Part shown: piece after piece, positions 33,053 through 41,180 of the stretch | Layout of the letters: each line of letters begins with the position of its first letter | How positions within the stretch are numbered: the stretch's first letter is position 1 | Assembly: GCA_027064425.1 (NCBI GenBank) | Contig: JAMOPO010000015.1 | Span: 365,959-429,958, forward strand | Reading direction: 5' to 3' | DNA: 64,000 nt | Source of the DNA: Methanobacteriota archaeon | GTDB lineage: Archaea; JAADCQ01; Methanopyri; Methanopyrales; Methanopyraceae | Program-made: the position numbers and the translations under genes | Notes under the pieces: model-generated | The model's input: only the letters and a program-made list of their open reading frames with translations | Databases searched by the model: none | What the model was told of the DNA's origin: nothing

Positions 33053-33418
33053 ATGCCCGAGCCACGCTATCGGTCCCGATCCCGTCGGCGCGTGTACAAG
33101 CGGACGCCGGGCGGCCGGACGGTGATCCACTTCGAGAAGAAGATCCCGAACTGGCCCAAGTGCGGCGCCTGCGGTCGGCGGCTGAACGGCGTGATCCGGG
33201 GCCGCAACATCGACTTCAGGAAGACGCCGAAGACGCAGAAGCGGCCCAACAGGCCCTACGGCGGCGTGCTCTGCCCGGAGTGCATGCGGAAGTTGATCAA
33301 GGACAAGGTCCGGTACAAGTTCTGGAAGCAGAAGCGCGAGCAGCCGTGGCTGCCGCCACTGCCCGGTGAGGAACCGCCCGAGCCGGCCGAAGAGTCGGGA
33401 GAGGAGGAGTCCGAGTAA
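33053..33418 (+). CDS. rpl34e: Ribosomal protein eL34 (L34e)
   Basis: A 121-residue zinc-binding ribosomal protein. The N-terminus [23 protein letters not shown] is characteristic, and zinc ligands are CGACGRR and CPECMRK. The C-terminal 20 residues ([18 protein letters not shown]) form an acidic tail not seen in shorter archaeal homologues. ATG 33053 lies 3 bases after the DUF106 gene. Confidence 0.94.
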   Translation: MPEPRYRSRSRRRVYKRTPGGRTVIHFEKKIPNWPKCGACGRRLNGVIRGRNIDFRKTPKTQKRPNRPYGGVLCPECMRKLIKDKVRYKFWKQKREQPWLPPLPGEEPPEPAEESGEEESE

Positions 33419-33434
33419 GCCGGGGTGTTTCCCG

Positions 33435-34007
33435 ATCGGCGTCGTCATCACCATCGGCGGTCCGCCGGGCTCCGGCACCACCACCATGGCCCGCCGCCTC
33501 TCCAAGCACTTCGGCCTCAAGCACGTCTACGCCGGCAAGATCTTCCGCGAGATGGCCGAAGAGCGCGGGATGACGCTCGAGGAGTTCTCCAAGCTCGCCG
33601 AGGAGAACCACGAGATCGACCTGGAGGTCGACCGGAGGCAGCGCGAAGCCGCCGAGGAGGGCGGCGTCGTCCTCGAGGGGCGCCTCGCCGCCTTCGTCGC
33701 CGCCGGCGAGCTCGAGCACGTTAAGGGACCGGACCTCGCCGACCTCAAGATCTGGCTGAAGGCACCGCTGGACGTCCGGGCGGAACGCATCGCGCGCCGG
33801 GAGAACATCCCGGTGGAGGAGGCCAAGCGCCGGATCAGCGAGCGCGAGAGGAGCGAGCTCAAGCGGTACCGGGAGATCTACGGCGTCGACCCCACGGACC
33901 TCTCGATCTACGACATCGTCGTGGATACGTCCCGCTGGGACGAGGACGAGACGTTCGAGATACTCAAGGCGGCCGTGGAACCAGTGGTGGAGCGGGATCG
34001 ATCATGA
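33435..34007 (+). CDS. cmk: Cytidylate kinase
   Basis: An approximately 190-residue archaeal CMP kinase. P-loop ITIGGPPGSGTTTMARRL, then HVYAGKIFREMAEERGMTLEEF, VVLEGRLAAFV and the lid-region RRENIPVEEAKRRISERE are all present. The start is a problem: the only in-frame ATG/GTG/TTG is GTG 33366, inside rpl34e, which would add 23 Arg-rich residues foreign to the family. I place the start at ATC 33435, because homologues start here and CGGGGTG lies 7 bases upstream. The end overlaps the phosphorylase gene by ATGA. Confidence 0.9.
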   Translation: MGVVITIGGPPGSGTTTMARRLSKHFGLKHVYAGKIFREMAEERGMTLEEFSKLAEENHEIDLEVDRRQREAAEEGGVVLEGRLAAFVAAGELEHVKGPDLADLKIWLKAPLDVRAERIARRENIPVEEAKRRISERERSELKRYREIYGVDPTDLSIYDIVVDTSRWDEDETFEILKAAVEPVVERDRS

Positions 34008-34771
34008 AGGTGGGCGTGATCGGAGGGACCGGGTTCCGTCCCGGCCATCCCGAGGGCACCCGCACGGTCAACACCCCTTACGGCCGCGTCCGGGTCGAGA
34101 TCACCCGGCTGGGCGATCGCCGAATCTACTTCATCAACAGGCACGGCCGCGGCCACACCCAGCCACCGCACCGCATCGAGTACCGGGCCATTATCTGGGC
34201 GATGAGGGAGGTCGGCGTCGAGCGAATCCTCGCCACCAACTCGGTCGGCGTGATCAACGCGGACGAGTATGAGCCCGGCGATTTAGTCCTCCCCGTCGAC
34301 TTCTTGGACTTCACCAAGAACCGCCCCACGACCTTCTACGACGATAAGGTCGTGCACGTGGACGTGACCGAGCCCTACTGCCCGGAGCTCCGGCGGGCGA
34401 TCAAGGAGGCGGCCGACGAGCTCGGGATCGAGGTCAAGGAGGGAGCGGTGTACGTAGCGACCGAGGGCCCCCGGTTCGAGACGCCCGCCGAGATCCGCGC
34501 CTTCGCCAAGCTCGGCGGCGATATAGTGGGGATGACGGGATTCCCGGAGGTCGTGCTCGCCCGGGAGCTCGAGCTGTGCTACGCGACCGTCTGCATCTGC
34601 ACCAACTACGCTGCCGGGGTGGACGAGCGGCGCAGGACCGTGGACGAGGTGTTCGAGCTGGTCGAGCGCGTGCGGCCTAAGGTGGTGGAGCTGATCGAGA
34701 CCGCGATCGACCACGTCCCCGACGAGCGGAACTGTCCCTGCGCCCGCGCGCTGGAGGGTGCCGAGGTATGA
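34004..34771 (+). CDS. Purine nucleoside / methylthioinosine phosphorylase (MTAP family)
   Basis: The 255-residue PNP/MTAP-family enzyme cleaves a 6-oxopurine nucleoside or methylthioinosine with phosphate. Motifs: GVIGGTGF (phosphate loop), NRHGRGHTQPPHRIEYRA, ATNSVGVINADEYEPGDLVLP, ATEGPRFETPAEIRAF and MTGFPEVVLARELELCYA. M. jannaschii has an orthologous 5'-methylthioinosine phosphorylase, the likely function here. ATG overlaps the cmk stop. A small protein gene overlaps the 3' end by ATGA. Confidence 0.87.
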   Translation: MKVGVIGGTGFRPGHPEGTRTVNTPYGRVRVEITRLGDRRIYFINRHGRGHTQPPHRIEYRAIIWAMREVGVERILATNSVGVINADEYEPGDLVLPVDFLDFTKNRPTTFYDDKVVHVDVTEPYCPELRRAIKEAADELGIEVKEGAVYVATEGPRFETPAEIRAFAKLGGDIVGMTGFPEVVLARELELCYATVCICTNYAAGVDERRRTVDEVFELVERVRPKVVELIETAIDHVPDERNCPCARALEGAEV

Positions 34772-35040
34772 GCGAGGAGAGGCCCGAGGAGCAGCTCGAG
34801 TCGCTGAAGCTGATCCCGGAGGACTACAAGGTCCGCCCACTGGCGCTCCGATACCTGAAGCGGCTGGAGGACGACTACCCCGACATCCTGGAGGACGTCG
34901 TCAAGGAGGCGCTGAGGATCGCCAAGGAAGAGGGACACCACGAGGTCAGGGCCGAGACGTTGAGGAAGGCGTACGCCAAGGTGAAAGGGATTAGCCTGAA
35001 GGAGGCCAAGCGGGAGTTCTTCCCGAAAGCGCTTAAGTAG
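34768..35040 (+). CDS. Small helical protein of unknown function
   Basis: A 90-residue, charged, probably all-helical protein (for example DYPDILEDVVKEALRIAKEEG near residues 38-58, then AETLRKAYAKVKG). The C-terminal half resembles small histone-fold-like or PCP_red-like helical modules, but no specific motif was found. It does not match the Methanopyrus double histone HMk. The start overlaps the phosphorylase stop (ATGA), so it is translationally coupled. Confidence 0.65.
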   Translation: MSEERPEEQLESLKLIPEDYKVRPLALRYLKRLEDDYPDILEDVVKEALRIAKEEGHHEVRAETLRKAYAKVKGISLKEAKREFFPKALK

Positions 35041-35047
35041 GCGGGCG

Positions 35048-35199
35048 CCGGGCCGTCCACCGGCCCGGGATTCGGCGGCCCGCCGGAGAACGATGACGGC
35101 GGGCGGAACCCGCCCGGTACATCCAGCCGGCGGGGCGGAGGCGGCCGGTCATACCGGCCGACCGTGACCGCCCCGTCCTTTGGGCCGGGCACAGCCCGG
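35048..35199. other. Cluster of hairpins between convergent genes, possible structured RNA
   Basis: Four perfect stems follow in 150 bases. They are CCGGGCCG/CGGCCCGG (35048-35055 with 35061-35068); an outer CCCGCCGG/CCGGCGGG (35079-35086 with 35127-35134) enclosing GGCGGG/CCCGCC across symmetric internal loops; CGGCCGGT/ACCGGCCG (35142-35149 with 35153-35160); and CCGGGC/GCCCGG (35185-35190 with 35194-35199). It lies between the ends of convergent genes at 35040 and 35225. It may be a double terminator or an unrecognised RNA; no C/D or convincing ACA box geometry was seen. Confidence 0.5.
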
Positions 35200-35224
35200 T
35201 CCTCACGCTGATTCTGCCGGATCC

Positions 35225-35587
35225 TCAAAACGTGAGCAGGTCCGCCGCGTCCTCTAGCTCCTCTCGGCACTCATCGCACGCCACCCGGCCGGTCACGCTC
35301 ACCACGTCGTACCCAGACGGTGCCAGCCGGGCGTAGTACACGTTCGGCTTGTCCTCCAGGATCCTCCTGGCGGCCGACCTCACCAGCTCCTTGATCTTAG
35401 GCCCGAACACTTCCACGTCCTCCTTGACCAGGTTCCTGGTCTCCAGCGAGACGCCGACGCACCCGCAGGGCATCGCGAAGACCGTCAGCTGGAGCACCCC
35501 GACGGGCTTCCCCAGCAGGCTCGACAGGTTGGACTCGACCTGCTTCCGCACCTTAACCAGACTCGACGGACGCAGCCCGGGCGGCAT
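35225..35587 (-). CDS. Hypothetical protein, conserved-looking, with Cys residues
   Basis: A 120-residue protein with a hydrophobic segment VGVLQLTVFAMPCGCVGVSLE (split here: VGVLQLTVF, AMPCGCVGV) and a late CDEC motif (VACDECREELEDAADLL), so a metal site formed by CGC and CxxC is possible. ATG 35587 overlaps the U32 gene's end by 35 bases; a GTG at 35551, right after that stop codon, is an alternative start. It probably belongs to the same transcript as the U32 gene. Function is unknown. Confidence 0.6.
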   Translation of the reverse strand: MPPGLRPSSLVKVRKQVESNLSSLLGKPVGVLQLTVFAMPCGCVGVSLETRNLVKEDVEVFGPKIKELVRSAARRILEDKPNVYYARLAPSGYDVVSVTGRVACDECREELEDAADLLTF

Positions 35588-36569
35588 CGGCCAGTCCGCC
35601 CCGGAACCTTACGGCTCGTTCGGCCACCTCCTCGCAGAACCCGCACTCCGAGCACCGCTGGTCGCATCGACCCGCGCGCTCCAGCAGCCCGTCCAGCTCC
35701 CCGTTGTCCAGGTAGATCAGGTGCCGGAGCGTCGTCGGACAGTCCAGGATGTCGAGCAGGTTCCCGTCGTACTCGCGCCGGAGGTACGCCTCCACCGCGC
35801 GCTTGATCCATCGGATCGAGTTCGCCCTGCCCGCGATCTTGAACGTCTCCACGCCCAGCCTCCGGTACTCGTCCAGGTCCTCCGGTCGCACGAAGGGCTG
35901 CTGGACGAGCAGCACCGGGTTGTTCACGCGCTCCGAGACGCACCGGACGTAGTACGAGTCCTCGGTGACGCCCGCCCCGGCCCTGGTCGCGTGGGAGAAC
36001 AGGCAGAAGTGGTACGGCCGGTAGGGGCAGTCCGGCAGGCAGCCCTCGTTCACGATGACTCGAAGCCGGGCGGAGACCTCGCTCGCGATGGCCTCAATCA
36101 CGTCCAGTCGCCGGTTAACGTTCGTGTCCAGGGTGATCTCGTCCACGCCCAGCTCGTCGTAGTACCGGGCCCGCTGGGGTGTGTTCACCTCCGAGATGCA
36201 TGAAACGGACACGCGGAACCCGCGCTCGACGGCGCGCTGGATCAGGAGCGGGTCCGACAGCACGAGACGCTCCACGCCGACGTCGTCGAGCTCGGAGAGC
36301 GTGCGCTCGAACTCCGAGAACCCGTCCCTGCTGGAGATTACCTCGGCCGTGCAGAGCGGGTTCATCACGACCTCCAGGTCGACGTCGTGCGAGTCGCACG
36401 TCTCGGCCACGGTCTCGACCGTGTCCACGTCCACTTGGACGACGGTCGCCCGGCCGGTGCCCAGGCTGGGGAGGCCCATGTAGACTCGGGTGACCTCGGA
36501 CTCGTCGGAGAACCAGCCCAGGAGACGCTCGGTGGCGTCAGGGTCGCCCGGGGTGGGGATCGAGAACAC
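35553..36569 (-). CDS. U32-family (COG0826-like) protein
   Basis: The 338-residue TIM-barrel protein resembles the U32 'peptidase' family, which includes RNA- and quinone-hydroxylating Fe-S proteins (RlhA, TrhP, UbiU/V). The signature region NEGCLPDCPYRPYHFCLFSHA (in parts: EGCLPDCPYR, HFCLFSH) carries three cysteines. A CDQRC-x2-CGFC cluster near residue 300 gives additional ligands. Such Cys sets hold [4Fe-4S] clusters in UbiU/V. GTG 36569 is the start. The gene trails the hcg operon by 89 bases on the same strand, so a link to FeGP cofactor synthesis is possible but unproven. Confidence 0.75.
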   Translation of the reverse strand: MFSIPTPGDPDATERLLGWFSDESEVTRVYMGLPSLGTGRATVVQVDVDTVETVAETCDSHDVDLEVVMNPLCTAEVISSRDGFSEFERTLSELDDVGVERLVLSDPLLIQRAVERGFRVSVSCISEVNTPQRARYYDELGVDEITLDTNVNRRLDVIEAIASEVSARLRVIVNEGCLPDCPYRPYHFCLFSHATRAGAGVTEDSYYVRCVSERVNNPVLLVQQPFVRPEDLDEYRRLGVETFKIAGRANSIRWIKRAVEAYLRREYDGNLLDILDCPTTLRHLIYLDNGELDGLLERAGRCDQRCSECGFCEEVAERAVRFRGGLADAARAASVESG

Positions 36570-36658
36570 GAGGTGCCCCTCGTGCGCCGGTGGGTGGCGA
36601 AACGTTCAAGTGGGCTGTTTGTTTCCGGAAACGGGTCTTGGTATCAACAAGTGAGTCT
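36570..36658. other. Gap between hcgB and the U32 gene with short palindromes
   Basis: This 89-base stretch is richer in A+T than its surroundings. It contains the perfect 12-bp palindrome GTTTCCGGAAAC (36622-36633) and two CAAGTG-type hexamers (in TTCAAGTGGG and AACAAGTGAG). It is probably the promoter/terminator region between hcgB and the U32 gene, but no clear TATA box is present. Confidence 0.4.
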
Positions 36659-37135
36659 TCACTCCGCTTCCCTCATACCCAGCCGCTCGAGCGCCCGCCG
36701 GACCTCCCGTTTCATCGCCTCGCGGACGGGCAGCCCGTGCAGCACGTGGGGAGGAGAGAGGGCGGCCGTCAGGATCCGGCACCGGTCGTCCACGAAGACG
36801 GTCATCGCTCCGGAGCCCGGGGCGCCGAGGCGGCCCCGCGCGATCACGACGTCGGCGTCCGAGGTTTGGACGCCCAGCAGAGCCTTGAAGAGGGCGGGGC
36901 ATGGGGTCGCGTCCGCCATCTCGGTGGGCACCTTGTGCATCTCCGCCTCCGGGAGCCCGAAGGCGCTCAGGACCTCGTTAACCGCCTCGAGCTTCTCCCG
37001 GTTGGAGGTGACCACGGCGATCCGGGCGGACCGCAGCCGCTCGCGGATGGCTCGGACCTCCTCCTCACGGTCACCCCGCCGGCGGCCCTCGCTCGACTCC
37101 CGGACGGCGCGGAGCAAGAGCTCGCCGAGGCTCAA
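36659..37135 (-). CDS. hcgB: FeGP cofactor biosynthesis guanylyltransferase HcgB
   Basis: A 158-residue DUF3236 protein. HcgB joins GMP from GTP to the pyridinol precursor to give guanylylpyridinol for the [Fe]-hydrogenase cofactor. Family segments are IAVVTSNREKLEAVNEVL (residues about 39-56), VPTEMADATPCPALFKALLG, VVIARGRLGAPGSGAMTVF and LSPPHVLHGLPV. TTG 37135 overlaps the hcgG stop as TTGA, so the two are translationally coupled. It is the last gene of the minus-strand hcg operon. Confidence 0.92.
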   Translation of the reverse strand: MSLGELLLRAVRESSEGRRRGDREEEVRAIRERLRSARIAVVTSNREKLEAVNEVLSAFGLPEAEMHKVPTEMADATPCPALFKALLGVQTSDADVVIARGRLGAPGSGAMTVFVDDRCRILTAALSPPHVLHGLPVREAMKREVRRALERLGMREAE

Positions 37136-38667
37136 CAGACCGGCTTGGCCCCCGTCTTCTCCGCGAGCGCCCGCGCCACCCCGGGCATCACCGCGGTCAC
37201 CAGGGCCTCGTCCGCCTCCTCCACGGCCCGCTTGTCGTCACCCATCATCCCGTGCACGGTCGCGTCCAGCTCCTCGTTGAGCAGCCTCACCGTGACTCGC
37301 TCCACCCACGCGTCCGGGTCGCTGATGAGGATCTCCGAGACTCCGGCCTCGTCCAGCGCCTTGGCGAGTCCCCAGGCCGGGAACCGGCCGCCCAGGAGGG
37401 CCACCGTCTCTCCCTCCACCTCCCGGGCGATCTCCTCCACGCTCCTGACCTCGGACTCAAGCTCCCGGGCCCGGCCGGATCGCAGGGCGGCGACCCAGTG
37501 AGCGTCGCCGATGGGGATGCCGGCAACGTCGTTCGGGTAGAGCAGCTCCTCACCGAGCATCAGGGAGGCGCGAACGATGCCGTCAAGCTCCTCCCAGCCG
37601 GCCGGGACGCTGGTCTGACCGTACCGGCGCCCGAAGACGCGCCGCATGATCGCGAAGACCTTGGGCAGGCCGAAGTTACCTCGGCGAGCGGTGCCGGGCT
37701 CGTAACCGACCATGTACCCGTGATGATTCTTCGGGAACCCGGACAGGGCCCCGTTCAGCCCCGCCTGCAGGCCCGCGACGAGCTCGTCCTCGTAGGCCCC
37801 GTTCGTGATCACCACCTTGCCCGGGACGAGGATCCTGGCGGCGACAACGGCCCTCCGGAAGGCCGTCAGACGGTCGTCGGCGCGGTTGAAGGGTCCTCCC
37901 TCGATGGCGAGGTAGTCGACCTCCAGCTCCTCGATCGCCGCGCGGAGCCCGTCCGCCAGGTCGTCCTCGCCGTCGCCCACGTGCAGAATGGCGCCGGTGC
38001 CGGCCCCGACCTCCCGCGCCGTCTCCACCACCTCCCGCATCTCCTCGAGCGGGGCGGCGTGCCCCTCCGCGTCCTGGCCGCCCTCCCCCGTGACGTTGAC
38101 GCACACGGAGGAGGCGACCTCGAGCCACTCACGCAGCTCTTCCTCCTGCTCGCGCTCCTTATCCAGCAGCCGGCGGTGGATCCGGCCGCGGGGGCACTCC
38201 TTGAAGGGCGGTCCCTGAAGGTAGCACGTGCCCTCGCACGCGGTGATGTCCTTGGGGAACCGCATCGGACCGTTCGCGCCGATGTGGTCCACGTCGACGG
38301 GCACTCGGACGCTGTTCACGAGGCGGCGGAAGAGCTCGATCGGCCGCATACCCTCGCGCTCGGCGGCGTCGGCCACGGCGTAGGCGCACACGTGCAGGCA
38401 CATGCCCATGCGGTCGGTCAGCTCGGCGTTCGCCAGAATGGTGTCCGGGCTGTAGTCGGAGGCGCACGGACCCACGGCGATCTCGATCAGGTCGCAGCCG
38501 ATCGGGAAGGTACGGAGGTTGTCCCCGAGCGCCTCCAGCTCGCGGTCCGAGAGCTCGCATAGGTCCGTCACGAGCTCGTCCACGTCGATCTTGCCCTCGT
38601 AGGCCATCCGCTTCAGCTCGAGTGCTGCATCGAGAGACTCGCACGCCTCTCTAAGCAGGTCAAGCAA
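37132..38667 (-). CDS. hcgG: FeGP cofactor biosynthesis protein HcgG
   Basis: A 511-residue protein found only beside hmd in hydrogenotrophic methanogens. It acts late in FeGP cofactor assembly, probably in making the acyl or CO ligands of iron; the exact chemistry is not read from sequence. Cysteine-rich segments in the N-terminal half (GMCLHVCAYAVAD; ACEGTCYLQGPPFKECPRG) suggest Fe-S or iron binding. The C-terminal third has a Rossmann-like NAD-type segment (VALLGGRFPAWGLAKAL). It starts at TTG 38667, with a 55-base overlap with hcgA. Confidence 0.9.
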   Translation of the reverse strand: MLDLLREACESLDAALELKRMAYEGKIDVDELVTDLCELSDRELEALGDNLRTFPIGCDLIEIAVGPCASDYSPDTILANAELTDRMGMCLHVCAYAVADAAEREGMRPIELFRRLVNSVRVPVDVDHIGANGPMRFPKDITACEGTCYLQGPPFKECPRGRIHRRLLDKEREQEEELREWLEVASSVCVNVTGEGGQDAEGHAAPLEEMREVVETAREVGAGTGAILHVGDGEDDLADGLRAAIEELEVDYLAIEGGPFNRADDRLTAFRRAVVAARILVPGKVVITNGAYEDELVAGLQAGLNGALSGFPKNHHGYMVGYEPGTARRGNFGLPKVFAIMRRVFGRRYGQTSVPAGWEELDGIVRASLMLGEELLYPNDVAGIPIGDAHWVAALRSGRARELESEVRSVEEIAREVEGETVALLGGRFPAWGLAKALDEAGVSEILISDPDAWVERVTVRLLNEELDATVHGMMGDDKRAVEEADEALVTAVMPGVARALAEKTGAKPVC

Positions 38668-39692
38668 GCCTCCCTACCCTCCTCAACGCTTAGTACGGGC
38701 TTGAGACCGGCGTCCTCGATGAGCTCGATTACCCGGTCGAGGTTGCCCGTGCGCGGGCTCCCCACGCCCTTAACCTCGTGCGGATGGTTGTCCGGGATGA
38801 CCGTCGCGAGGTTGTCCGCCCCCGCCATCAGGGCCACCTGCACCTCCTCGGGACCGATCGTCGGGGTCGGTGCGGTGATCATCAGGTCCGGGTACATCAG
38901 CCGGGCCACCGCCATCACCCGAGCCTGCTCCAGGAGCGGGCACCTCGGGTGATCCTCCATCGGGGTCCCGCGGTACGGGTTGAACCCCATGATCGGGATC
39001 TCCATGAGCGTCTCGAACCGGGCCAGGAACCGCAGGTGCCGGGCCCGATCCTCGCGGGACTCCCCGATGCCCACGAGGAGTCCACTCGAGAGGCCGATCC
39101 CGTGCTCGCACACGAGCTCGCAGACCCGGATCCGAGCGTCCAGGTCGTCGCCTGGCTTCAGGCGCTCGAAGAGCTCCCGGTTGATCGTCTCGAGATTGCA
39201 GCAGACGGTCTCCACGCCCAGCTCCCGAAGCTCCCGGACCGTCTCACGGGACAGGTCGTGGCCGAAGTTGATCAGGACGAGGAGGTCCGTGTTCTCTTTC
39301 ACCGCCCTCGCCGCCATGACGGCGAGCCGACCACCGTCACCCCGGTACGCGCCCGAGCAGCTCACGCGCGGGATGCCGGCCTCCTCGATCGCCTGGGCGG
39401 CCTCGGCCACCTCCTCGTAGGATCGTGTGAAGGGTCGGTCGTAGCCCTCCGGCGAGGCGCCGGCCGCGAACCCGCAGAACGCGCATCTAGGGCGGACCTT
39501 GCACTCGTTCGTCACGTGAACGGTGGACGTCAGCATCACCCGCTCGCCTCGGTGCTGTAGCCGCTCCTCGAAGGCGGTACGGAACAGGTCGTGAACGCGC
39601 GGACCCTTCGCGGAGAGCAGCCGCACTATCGCCTCCTCGTCGGCCTGGTGGCGGTCAGTCCGCACCTCGCGCAGGGCCCGCTTGAACCTCAA
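38613..39692 (-). CDS. hcgA: Radical SAM protein HcgA, FeGP cofactor biosynthesis
   Basis: A 359-residue BioB/ThiH-like radical SAM enzyme. It shows the HcgA-specific cluster motif Cys-X5-Cys-X2-Cys (C64, C70 and C73 in NECKVRPRCAFC) instead of CxxxCxxC. Other features are VSCSGAYRGDGGRLAVM, CCNLETINRELFERLKPGD, SSGLLVGIGESREDR and ITAPTPTIGPEEVQVALMAGADN, typical of the BioB/ThiH group. It is proposed to help build the pyridinol ring. It starts at TTG 39692, inside the end of hcgD. Confidence 0.93.
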   Translation of the reverse strand: MRFKRALREVRTDRHQADEEAIVRLLSAKGPRVHDLFRTAFEERLQHRGERVMLTSTVHVTNECKVRPRCAFCGFAAGASPEGYDRPFTRSYEEVAEAAQAIEEAGIPRVSCSGAYRGDGGRLAVMAARAVKENTDLLVLINFGHDLSRETVRELRELGVETVCCNLETINRELFERLKPGDDLDARIRVCELVCEHGIGLSSGLLVGIGESREDRARHLRFLARFETLMEIPIMGFNPYRGTPMEDHPRCPLLEQARVMAVARLMYPDLMITAPTPTIGPEEVQVALMAGADNLATVIPDNHPHEVKGVGSPRTGNLDRVIELIEDAGLKPVLSVEEGREACLTCLERRASLSMQHSS

Positions 39693-40374
39693 CCTCGGTC
39701 CCCCAGGGGCAGCGTGGGTCGACCAGCTCGACCTCGACCGGGAGCCGCTCGTCCAGCTCGCGTCGCAGCTCCCGGAGCCCGGGCAGCTCGGTGGCGGCGT
39801 GGGTGGCGTCCACGCAGCTCACGCCCAGAAGCCGGGCTCGGAGCGCCACGTGGTGGGTCAGGTCCCCGGACACGACCACGCGGGCGCCGACCTCCGCCGC
39901 CAGCTCCACGAAGTCGGGCTTTGACAGGCCGAAGCCGGGGACGACGAGGACCCGGGACGCGTCGACCGTGGTCCTCACCACGCGCAGCTCCGGCGGTTCG
40001 AGCTCCGCCACCCGGTCCAGCAGCTCGGGCAGGGTGCCGTCGAACGAGCCCACCGCGGCGAGGTCGTGGGGGCGCTCGACGTCCTTCAGGCCGAGGAACT
40101 CGGCCAGGGCGGTGGCCCCGCTGACGGCGTCCCAATTGGAGTGGCAGACGATGATCGGGAAGCGGGCGTCCCGGAGCGGCTCCGGGACGGGGTGGTGGGA
40201 CACGACGAGCGTGGACTCGGGGATCCTGCGGGCGAGGTCGGGGAGGAGGTCCAGGCAGACCAGGACACGCTCGATCTCCTGGGACTCAGACCCGTTAACG
40301 AGGCCCACCTCGTCCCCCTCCACGGCGCGGTCGAAGGGGGCGAGCTCGTCGAGGAGGTCCAGGACTTCGCCCAC
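39655..40374 (-). CDS. hcgD: NIF3-like protein HcgD, FeGP cofactor biosynthesis
   Basis: A 239-residue NIF3-family protein with the dinuclear-metal residues LVVSHHPVPEPL, VCHSNWDAVSGATALAEFLGL and VVSGDLTHHVALRARLLG. HcgD binds iron and is thought to deliver it during FeGP synthesis. GTG 40374, 1 base after the hcgC stop codon, gives the usual NIF3 N-terminus (SVGEVLDLLDELAPFDRA); a longer reading frame to 40410 lies within hcgC. It overlaps hcgA by 38 bases. Confidence 0.92.
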   Translation of the reverse strand: MGEVLDLLDELAPFDRAVEGDEVGLVNGSESQEIERVLVCLDLLPDLARRIPESTLVVSHHPVPEPLRDARFPIIVCHSNWDAVSGATALAEFLGLKDVERPHDLAAVGSFDGTLPELLDRVAELEPPELRVVRTTVDASRVLVVPGFGLSKPDFVELAAEVGARVVVSGDLTHHVALRARLLGVSCVDATHAATELPGLRELRRELDERLPVEVELVDPRCPWGTEVEVQAGPARGAD

Positions 40375-40375
40375 G

Positions 40376-41137
40376 CTAACTGCGCTCTCGGACCTCGAAC
40401 ATGAGCTCATCCAGGACTTCCCCGAGCACCTCGTCCGGGTCCACGGCTCCCTGAAGCTGGGAGACGGTCACCGCGGGTCGCTCCTTGGCCCGCTCGACAC
40501 CCTCCTCGGGGCGCTTGTAAACGAAGGTCCAGCGCTCCAGGTTGACGATCCCGGGGATCGCGTACAGGACGCCGTAGTGCCGCTCCAGCCGGTTGGCCGC
40601 CTCCCGCACGACCCGGATGGAGAGGGAGAACGTGCCGGAGGTCTTGACCTCGAACGGGGCGTCCATGAGCCGGAGCTCGTAGGACTCGACGCCGGCCTCC
40701 AGCCGCTCCTCGGTCTCGTTATGCTCCTCCACGCGCGGGTCGTTGAGCGTGCCCTCCGGGTTCTCCACGACGAGGATCTCGGGCTCGAGTCGCCGGAGCG
40801 TGCGCGGATCCACGCCGCCCAGCCCGGTAAAGTCGAGGACCACGTCGTACCGGCCCGGAGGCGGGATGCGGGCGGCCCGGAAGCGGACCTCGTCCGGGAG
40901 CAGATCCTCGACCACGGGCTCGGGATCGAGCACGGTTACGTCGTGGCCTTCCTCAACCAGAAGCTCGGACACGAAGACGCCGGTGAGGTAGCCGCCAAGA
41001 ACGAGCACCCGGGCGTCCTCGGGGACGACCTCGAGGACCTCCTCGGCCTTAAGGTAGCCGATCTCCTTGACGACGTCCCAGAACGGTCGCGAGGCCACGG
41101 TTTCGGTGAGGTCCGTGATACCGCGCTCGCCTCGCAA
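40376..41137 (-). CDS. hcgC: Pyridinol C3-methyltransferase HcgC
   Basis: A 253-residue SAM-dependent enzyme that methylates C3 of the pyridinol of the FeGP cofactor. A Rossmann start ARVLVLGGYLTGVFVSELLVEEGHDVTVLDP (in parts: VLVLGGYLTG; DVTVLDPEPV) and LDFTGLGGVDPRTLRRLEPEILVVENPEGTLNDP are family features. TTG 41137 follows a 43-base gap after hmd. Its stop is followed directly by hcgD. Confidence 0.92.
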   Translation of the reverse strand: MRGERGITDLTETVASRPFWDVVKEIGYLKAEEVLEVVPEDARVLVLGGYLTGVFVSELLVEEGHDVTVLDPEPVVEDLLPDEVRFRAARIPPPGRYDVVLDFTGLGGVDPRTLRRLEPEILVVENPEGTLNDPRVEEHNETEERLEAGVESYELRLMDAPFEVKTSGTFSLSIRVVREAANRLERHYGVLYAIPGIVNLERWTFVYKRPEEGVERAKERPAVTVSQLQGAVDPDEVLGEVLDELMFEVRERS

Positions 41138-41169
41138 GCGCCGCCCCGGGCGGAGGTAGGGTTGGGGGG

Positions 41170-41176
41170 ATAAAAA
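41170..41176 (-). terminator. T-run after hmd
   Basis: On the minus strand the hmd stop codon is followed by CCGCTTTTTATCC, a T-stretch in a G+C-rich context. It could end most hmd transcripts and let only part of transcription continue into hcgC. That would fit much higher need for the enzyme than for its cofactor-making proteins. Confidence 0.5.
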
Positions 41177-41180
41177 GCGG

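Noticed and set aside
34768..35040. Archaeal histone
   Set aside because: The small helical protein lacks the histone-fold signature residues, and Methanopyrus histone is a fused double histone of about 150 residues.
35041..35224. H/ACA guide RNA in the hairpin cluster
   Set aside because: Internal loops resemble guide pockets, but no ACA lies at the required 14-16 bases from a pocket, and no K-turn motif was seen.
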